Shown in pieces: positions 6,334-10,440 of a stretch of 10,440 nucleotides of DNA. The first letter of the stretch is position 1. Every line of letters begins with the position of its first letter. A program made the translations under genes and the position numbers. The notes beneath the pieces are model-generated. The model had not been told where the DNA came from. It did not search any database and worked only from the letters and a program-made list of their open reading frames with translations. The DNA is from JBLIAZ01 sp047632015 (GTDB taxonomy: Bacteria; Bacteroidota; Bacteroidia; Flavobacteriales_C; GCA-002722245), in NCBI GenBank assembly GCA_047632015.1, contig JBLIBC010000078.1, forward strand, positions 1 through 10,440. Direction: 5' to 3'.

Positions 6334-7291
6334 GACTTTTGTAAACTTTTTAACTAATTTTCAACGACATAACCGCTGGGTTTTCAGCCTGTTGTTGATT
6401 ACTTGTTTGTTTGTTAATAAGGGTTTTGCACAAAACGATTCTTTGCATTTGTTTGATTATGCATCAACGTATCATAAAAGTCGTTCCACGTTTGTAGTAG
6501 GAGGTACGTCTGCTTTAGGCGTTGGGTTGTTGGGTACCTTGTCGTATTCCTGGTACAATGATTACAGTACTTCTTCCTTTCATTTTTTTGATGATGCGGT
6601 GGAATGGAGAGGGATGGATAAAGTAGGACACGCTGTAACAGCTTATCAGGTGTGTGATTACATCGAAGGTTGGTATGAGTGGGCTGGTCACAGCAGAAAA
6701 AGGGCAAGGTGGTATAGTGCTTTAACATCCATGTCCTTTTTAACGACAGTCGAAGTACTAGATGGTTTTTCGGATGGGTGGGGTTTTTCAAACATGGACA
6801 TGTTGTCAAACACAATTGGTATCGGCGCTTTTATAGCAAAGAGTAAGTTTTCAAAAAACAGTAATTTTAGTTTGAAATACGGCTTTTTGCCAAGCTCATA
6901 TAGGGAATTACGTCCTGAGCAGTTAGGATACAATCATGTTACATCCCTCATAAAGGACTACAATGCGCAAAGTTATTGGTTGTCTTTCAATCTGTCTGTG
7001 TTCATCAAAAGTTCCAAGTTTCCAAAATGGCTGAATTTAGCTGTAGGTTATGGTGGTGAAGGTTTGTTGGGTGGTAAAAGAAATCCTGAATTTAATGCTG
7101 CTGGATTAGCATTACCTCAAGTCAACAGGTATTCACAATTCTTTTTATCACCGGACGTAGATTGGAAAAAAATTCCAACAAAAAACAGGAATTTAAAGTT
7201 TGTATTAAAAGTGCTTTCTTTTTATAAACTTCCTCTACCAACATTGGAAGCAAACACAAAAGGAGGAGTTGTGTTTCACTGGTTTCAATAG
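6332..7291 (+). CDS. DUF2279-family exported envelope protein
   Basis: The 319-residue protein starts with a signal peptide: a basic region RHNR, hydrophobic WVFSLLLITCLFV, and probable cleavage after A33 in GFAQ. The conserved DUF2279 core follows: MDKVGH at 95-100, an aromatic helix with CDYIEGWYEWAG (108-119), and EVLDGFSDGWGFSNMDMLSN (141-160) with a Gly-rich TIGIGAF tail. In this family these Asp/His/Glu positions lie among helices that may sit in a membrane. No activity has been established to my knowledge. The C-terminal third (about 175-319) is richer in aromatic and beta-type sequence (YWLSFNLSVFI, WLNLAVGYGGEGLLGG, VVFHWFQ) and could contact the outer membrane. The next in-frame ATG is far downstream, so 6332 is the start. 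It is transcribed alone and converges on the META-like lipoprotein gene. Confidence 0.8.
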   Translation: MTFVNFLTNFQRHNRWVFSLLLITCLFVNKGFAQNDSLHLFDYASTYHKSRSTFVVGGTSALGVGLLGTLSYSWYNDYSTSSFHFFDDAVEWRGMDKVGHAVTAYQVCDYIEGWYEWAGHSRKRARWYSALTSMSFLTTVEVLDGFSDGWGFSNMDMLSNTIGIGAFIAKSKFSKNSNFSLKYGFLPSSYRELRPEQLGYNHVTSLIKDYNAQSYWLSFNLSVFIKSSKFPKWLNLAVGYGGEGLLGGKRNPEFNAAGLALPQVNRYSQFFLSPDVDWKKIPTKNRNLKFVLKVLSFYKLPLPTLEANTKGGVVFHWFQ

Positions 7292-7326
7292 CCAAGAATA
7301 TCGTGTTTAGGTACTGTGTAGCTTTG

Positions 7327-7344
7327 TAATCACCAATTTGATTA
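7327..7344. terminator. Weak bidirectional hairpin between convergent genes
   Basis: TAATCA (7327-7332), loop CCAATT, and TGATTA (7339-7344) form a perfect six-pair AT-rich stem in the 54-bp gap between the DUF2279 stop and the META-like lipoprotein stop. The plus strand continues with TTTA. Its placement is right for a shared terminator, but the stem is weak. Confidence 0.3.
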
Positions 7345-7345
7345 T

Positions 7346-7747
7346 TTACTCCTTATTTAACCTGATGTTCAAGTTGTCATCTCCAGCTAAATTTAGCTTC
7401 CCACTAGTAAAATGATAAGTTTTTACAATAGACAGTAAGCCAGCTAGTTCTTGAGAAAATTCAGAATCGCAACATGCTTCGGTACAGCCAAGACTAGCAA
7501 TTGTTATGTTTGAACTTTCAATAGTAAACGTACTAAAACAGCTGTTTACATCTAGTTGAATGTCCACAGATTTATTGTTGTTGAAGGTAACGTAAATATT
7601 GGCTTCAGTAGTTTTTGATATAGATGACCCGTCAGCAACAAAGCCTTCGACCTTCCACTTGCCAAATATGGTATCGTTTTGATTGTTGTCCTTTTTACAA
7701 GCAACGAGGGCAACAAAAGTTAAAAGTAAAAGAGCGACTCTTACCAC
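7346..7747 (-). CDS. META/HslJ-like lipoprotein
   Basis: The 133-residue product has a short lipoprotein signal (VALLLLTFVALVAC) with lipobox L14-V15-A16-C17, so it should be lipidated at C17 and anchored in the envelope. The mature part resembles a META domain (HslJ type). FGKWKVEGF (28-36) is the opening strand, NSCFSTFTI (68-76) corresponds to the N-x-x-x-G-x-Y region, and TEACCDSEFSQELAGLL (89-105) corresponds to the T-x-x-AC-x-x-x-x-E-x-x-F-x-x-x-L signature. It ends in KLNLAGDDNLNIRL. Four mature cysteines (C70, C88, C92, C93) could form disulfides. The GTG at 7747 is the only usable start: the codon just upstream is the in-frame TAA of the barrel gene, and no ATG occurs in the signal. 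The two genes are thus co-transcribed and probably translationally coupled. The family has no defined biochemical role. Confidence 0.75.
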   Translation of the reverse strand: MVRVALLLLTFVALVACKKDNNQNDTIFGKWKVEGFVADGSSISKTTEANIYVTFNNNKSVDIQLDVNSCFSTFTIESSNITIASLGCTEACCDSEFSQELAGLLSIVKTYHFTSGKLNLAGDDNLNIRLNKE

Positions 7748-8473
7748 TTAAAACATTTTGAATCTAGTCCTCTTAGCGCACCTAGAACCTTGCGTAATAT
7801 ACCCAATGTTAAAGTTAGCTTCAAGAACAACTCCAGCGTATAATCTTCCAGATGGTTTATATCTATAAGCAGTAAATTCCGCAGGACTTACTGGTTGAAA
7901 AACGGGATCACCTTGTAGGTCTTGCGATGAGCTAGCCACAATGTCACCAAACATGTATGCAAAGCGAACCCCCATGTTAAACCCAAAAGAATCACTTCCT
8001 CCAATGTACTGACCAAACCCAAATGCAACCCCCATGTTTGAACTGTTAAAACTACTTTTAACATCTGTACTGACACCATTAATTTTGGTCTCTGCACTTT
8101 GCGTAATTGTAATTTGAGGTCCAATTTCACTGTATCCACCACTACTTTGGTTGTTACGGTACATGATAGGTATGTCAATTGAAGACAATGAAAGTGAATG
8201 CGAATTTGTTTTTGTAGGGTCCGTTAACTTTTGATTTGTTTTTGATGAAACCACATCGATAGTCATGGAATGTGTTAAACCAAAGTTCACACCTATCTTT
8301 CCACCTACAAAATATCCATGACTGTAGTTTAATAATTGATTTGAAGCTAATATTTGTCCGTTTGTAAATACACCTGGAGCATATGCAGCTTTTGCTCCAA
8401 TATCAAACCACACCTCGGCGTTAGCTTGCGTCATGACAAAAGAAAGAGCAAAAAGTAATAATAGTTTCTTCAT
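7748..8473 (-). CDS. Outer-membrane beta-barrel protein (PorT/OmpA-barrel-like)
   Basis: The 241-residue protein has a clear signal peptide (KKLLLLFALSFVMTQANA, cleavage after A19). The mature chain of about 222 residues alternates hydrophobic and polar residues in a series of beta strands: VWFDIGAKAAYAPG, GYFVGGKIGVNFGL, SMTIDVVSS, IDIPIMYRN, SEIGPQITI, MGVAFGFGQYIGG, FGFNMGVRFAYMFGD, RLYAGVVLEANFNIGY. This is typical of the small eight-to-ten-strand 'outer membrane beta-barrel' families of Bacteroidota. It ends in a basic tail (CAKRTRFKMF) with a terminal aromatic residue, as expected for barrel insertion by BAM. No enzymatic motif is visible, and the ligand or role is unknown. Its stop codon touches the GTG of the META-like lipoprotein gene, so the two may act together at the outer membrane. 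Confidence 0.8.
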   Translation of the reverse strand: MKKLLLLFALSFVMTQANAEVWFDIGAKAAYAPGVFTNGQILASNQLLNYSHGYFVGGKIGVNFGLTHSMTIDVVSSKTNQKLTDPTKTNSHSLSLSSIDIPIMYRNNQSSGGYSEIGPQITITQSAETKINGVSTDVKSSFNSSNMGVAFGFGQYIGGSDSFGFNMGVRFAYMFGDIVASSSQDLQGDPVFQPVSPAEFTAYRYKPSGRLYAGVVLEANFNIGYITQGSRCAKRTRFKMF

Positions 8474-8507
8474 TGTTTTTTGGTTTGAGGTCTATTTAAG
8501 GATGCCG

Positions 8508-8515
8508 CGAAAATA
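8508..8515 (-). promoter_or_regulatory. Possible -7 box for the beta-barrel gene
   Basis: The minus strand reads TATTTTCG, seven of eight positions of TAnnTTTG, about 35 bases before the ATG at 8473. No convincing -33 TTTG lies at the right distance, so this is weak. Confidence 0.22.
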
Positions 8516-8554
8516 AAACTAAATCTGATATTAAAGGACTTACAGTGCATTAAT

Positions 8555-8586
8555 TTAATTAATTTTACCGCCATGAAATTAATTAA
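8555..8586 (+). promoter_or_regulatory. Perfect 11-bp inverted repeat with a start codon in its loop
   Basis: TTAATTAATTT (8555-8565) and its exact reverse complement AAATTAATTAA (8576-8586) flank the ten bases TACCGCCATG. The last three loop bases are the ATG of the GldN-like lipoprotein. In mRNA this could form an all-A/U stem with the initiation codon exposed or constrained in the loop. No TAnnTTTG promoter box was found upstream of this gene. Confidence 0.4.
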
Positions 8587-9106
8587 TAATTGCGTGTATT
8601 TTGCTTTTACTTTGTCACTGTTTTTGGGAGCATGTTCTTCACCAATGAATACAGGGGGTATTTTGGTTGATGAAATAGAATATGCAGTTGAAATAGGCAA
8701 TCCTATTGAACAAGAATATAGCAGTAACTGGTTAACCAAAGAAAAAAGATTAGGGTTTTTAACGCACATATTTGACAAGGTAAAAAGCGGAGAACTGCCT
8801 GTGTATTATTACATTACAGATACAATGATTCTGATGGAAAAAGAATACTTAGAAGACTTGTTTCACCATGTAGACACAGAATATATAGAGGTTGATGAAA
8901 AATACATAAAAGTTCCTATTGTGGAAGATTTGGATTTAGACGCGGTAGTTAAATTGAAATTTTTAGAGCAATGGTATTTTGACGAAAGCAACAACAGTTT
9001 TTATAAAAAAGTGATAGCCATTTGTCCAATGATGGAGCGCTATAAAAACGACAAAGAGATCCTAGGATACACTGGGTTGTTTTGGATTTATTTGAACAAA
9101 GATTAA
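8573..9106 (+). CDS. Small lipoprotein with a GldN/PorN-like domain
   Basis: The 177-residue protein carries a lipoprotein signal with lipobox L18-G19-A20-C21, so it should be lipid-anchored in the envelope. Two stretches recall GldN/PorN, an essential part of the Bacteroidota type IX secretion and gliding machinery. The first is LGFLTHIFDKVKSGELPVYY (60-79), like the 'helix then G-x-I/L-x-x-Y' unit. The second is KLKFLEQWYFDESNNSFYKKVIAICPM (127-153) with GYTGLFWIYL (165-174), like the 'EDWFFDK...RIIGIAP...LFWIYYP' block. It is much shorter than full GldN and stops right after FWIYL, so it is at best a minimal relative. The resemblance is from memory of the family, not a search. It begins the plus-strand cluster, and its stop is 11 bp before the preferred M16 protease start. 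Confidence 0.55.
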   Translation: MKLINNCVYFAFTLSLFLGACSSPMNTGGILVDEIEYAVEIGNPIEQEYSSNWLTKEKRLGFLTHIFDKVKSGELPVYYYITDTMILMEKEYLEDLFHHVDTEYIEVDEKYIKVPIVEDLDLDAVVKLKFLEQWYFDESNNSFYKKVIAICPMMERYKNDKEILGYTGLFWIYLNKD

Positions 9107-9117
9107 TTGATCAAATA

Positions 9118-10347
9118 GTGGAAATTCAAACATCATCTTTACCTAATGGTTTAAAAATTATTCATCAACAAATGAGTAGCTCTGCTGTTTTTCATTGTGG
9201 ACTGTTTGTTAATGTAGGATCACGTGACGAAACAAAAGATGAACGAGGCGTAGCTCACTTTTTGGAGCATGCACTTTTTAAAGGAACTAAGCGCAGGAAG
9301 GCATTTCATATTCTGAATAGGTTGGATGTAGTTGGTGGCGAATTGAATGCATACACAACCAAGGAAGAAACAGTGTTATATGCCTCAGTGTTAAATACTC
9401 ACATGGACAGGGCGCTCGAAATTATAGCTGACATCAGCTTTGAATCAACGTTCCCTGAACATGAACTTGTAAAAGAAAAAACGGTAGTCATTGACGAGAT
9501 TTTAAGTTACCAAGACGCTCCATCTGAATTAATATTTGAAGACTTTGACGAATACTTGTTTAAGGACTGTAGTTTAGGAAATGATATTTTGGGTACCAAG
9601 CAAGATGTAAATAACATTACAAGGAAAAAGCTACAGTCTTTTGTGACCAAGCATTATGTTCCTAATAACATGGTGGTGAGTACAGTGGGTAATTTTTCAT
9701 TGGAACAAGTTGAAAAGAAAATAGCGAAGTACTTTGAAAGATTTGAGTTTTCTGCTGTGCCTAAAACTAGGACACAGATTCCCGTGAGCAAGCAGTTTAT
9801 AAAAGAAATCAAAAAAGAGACTCACCAATGTCATGTCATTTTAGGCTCAGAAGCTTGTAGTTATAATCACGAAGACAAAACAGCGATGGTGTTGTTAAAC
9901 AATTTCTTGGGTGGTCCTGCTTTGAATTCAAGGCTGAACATGGAAGTTCGAGAAAAAAAAGGATACGTTTACTCTATAGACTCTAGTTTGCAAGCATACT
10001 CTGATGTGGGACAATTTAGCATTTACTTTGGCGTGGATTCAAAAAACTTGAACAAAACTAAAAAGTTGGTTTATAAGGAGTTGAACAAAATAACTAACAC
10101 TGAATTATCTGAGCTTAAACTACATCAAGCAAAGGAGCAAATGAAAGGTTTTATGGCACTTGGAATGGAGAGCCCCGTTGGGATTATGTTAGGACTTGGG
10201 AAGTCATATTTACTGTCTGATAAAGTGGATACTGTGCAAGATATTCTTAAAAAAATTGATGAAGTAACTGCTAAGGAAATCATTGAGGTAGCAAATAAAT
10301 ATGTTCACCCAAGCTCAATGAGCGAATTGAGTTACTTGTCAAAATAA
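9118..10347 (+). CDS. M16-family zinc metalloprotease (processing-peptidase type)
   Basis: Starting from GTG 9118 the protein has 409 residues, about the usual size for a single-chain M16B peptidase. The inverted zinc motif HFLEH is at 47-51, where H47 and H51 bind zinc and E50 is the catalytic base. E127 lies 76 residues after H51, the spacing of the third zinc ligand in mitochondrial processing peptidase. The second half has the substrate-binding R278 and Y285 (VREKKGYVYSI), so this is a complete active-type enzyme rather than the inactive partner. No signal peptide is seen, so it is probably cytoplasmic. A longer frame begins with TTG at 9082 and overlaps the lipoprotein gene by 25 bp. I prefer GTG because MEIQTSSLPNGLKI matches the family start. 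The O-methyltransferase gene follows after 7 bp. Confidence 0.92.
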   Translation: MEIQTSSLPNGLKIIHQQMSSSAVFHCGLFVNVGSRDETKDERGVAHFLEHALFKGTKRRKAFHILNRLDVVGGELNAYTTKEETVLYASVLNTHMDRALEIIADISFESTFPEHELVKEKTVVIDEILSYQDAPSELIFEDFDEYLFKDCSLGNDILGTKQDVNNITRKKLQSFVTKHYVPNNMVVSTVGNFSLEQVEKKIAKYFERFEFSAVPKTRTQIPVSKQFIKEIKKETHQCHVILGSEACSYNHEDKTAMVLLNNFLGGPALNSRLNMEVREKKGYVYSIDSSLQAYSDVGQFSIYFGVDSKNLNKTKKLVYKELNKITNTELSELKLHQAKEQMKGFMALGMESPVGIMLGLGKSYLLSDKVDTVQDILKKIDEVTAKEIIEVANKYVHPSSMSELSYLSK

Positions 10348-10354
10348 CTTTATA

Positions 10355-10440
10355 ATGGATTTTATACCTGAGGACATTAACGAATACTGCGGAAAGCACT
10401 CAACGCAAGAATCAGACGTGCTGAAGTCTTTAAACAGACA
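10355..10440 (+). CDS. SAM-dependent O-methyltransferase, N-terminal fragment cut by the window edge
   Basis: The ATG at 10355 opens 28 codons that continue past the right edge. The N-terminus, with IPEDINEYCGKHSTQES followed by DVLKSLNR, matches the start of class I O-methyltransferases of the caffeoyl-CoA/YrrM type common in Bacteroidota. In these, a helix 'I-x-x-Y-x-x-x-H-(T/S)-x-x-E-S-x-x-L-x-x-L' precedes the Rossmann SAM-binding fold. The SAM-binding motifs lie outside the window, so the assignment rests on this short signature alone. It sits 7 bp after the M16 protease stop and is clearly in the same operon. The substrate is unknown. Confidence 0.65.
   Translation, partial: MDFIPEDINEYCGKHSTQESDVLKSLNR

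Noticed and set aside
6414..6815. 133-codon minus-strand open frame opposite the DUF2279 gene
   Set aside because: The translation is a low-complexity antisense shadow (Thr/Pro/His/Cys-rich) with no domain pattern. The plus-strand gene has a signal peptide and family motifs.
7888..8178. 96-codon minus-strand open frame inside the beta-barrel gene
   Set aside because: It is a shifted-frame shadow of the barrel gene, rich in Val/Leu/Lys with no start context, while the barrel frame has a signal peptide and strand pattern.
9953..9960. Run of eight A bases inside the M16 protease gene as a programmed frameshift site
   Set aside because: The reading frame is intact on both sides with conserved residues (R278, Y285) flanking the run. 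There is no downstream structure or overlapping frame to support frameshifting.

Overview
The window reads as chromosomal DNA of a low-GC member of the Bacteroidota, probably a Flavobacteriales-type organism. The evidence is a secreted protein ending in the 'gliding motility-associated C-terminal domain' used as a type IX secretion (T9SS) signal, a small lipoprotein resembling the T9SS component GldN, DUF2279 and META-type envelope proteins, and promoter boxes matching the Bacteroidota consensus TTTG / TAnnTTTG with no clear Shine-Dalgarno sequences. The family-level placement is inference. I see no mobile element, CRISPR array, RNA gene or sign of recent transfer.

Layout. Positions 1-342 (minus) hold the 5' end of a UvrD/RecB-like helicase that runs off the left edge. 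Positions 403-1500 (minus) encode a secreted T9SS cargo protein. From about 6300 down to 1615 (minus) runs a likely five-gene operon: YcxB-like membrane protein, 76-aa membrane protein, mutL, ribD, EamA transporter. It starts at a good promoter and most gaps are 8-18 bp. Back-to-back with it, 6332-7291 (plus) encodes a DUF2279 envelope protein from its own promoter, and the two -7 boxes are only 5 bp apart. Positions 7346-8473 (minus) hold an outer-membrane beta-barrel gene directly abutting a META-like lipoprotein gene. From 8573 rightwards (plus) is a second tight cluster: GldN-like lipoprotein, M16 zinc protease and an O-methyltransferase cut by the right edge.

How the genes fit together. 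Much of the window is envelope biology: a T9SS substrate, two lipoproteins, an outer-membrane barrel, a DUF2279 protein and small inner-membrane proteins. This is mixed with housekeeping genes for mismatch repair (MutL), riboflavin synthesis (RibD) and recombination/repair (UvrD-like). No intergenic gap exceeds about 115 bp. Several genes use GTG starts, or are best explained by a start other than the longest one. No clearly new multi-gene system is evident. The best leads are the mini-GldN lipoprotein, the MutL lacking its nuclease motifs, the colliding divergent promoters, and a hairpin placing a start codon in its loop.
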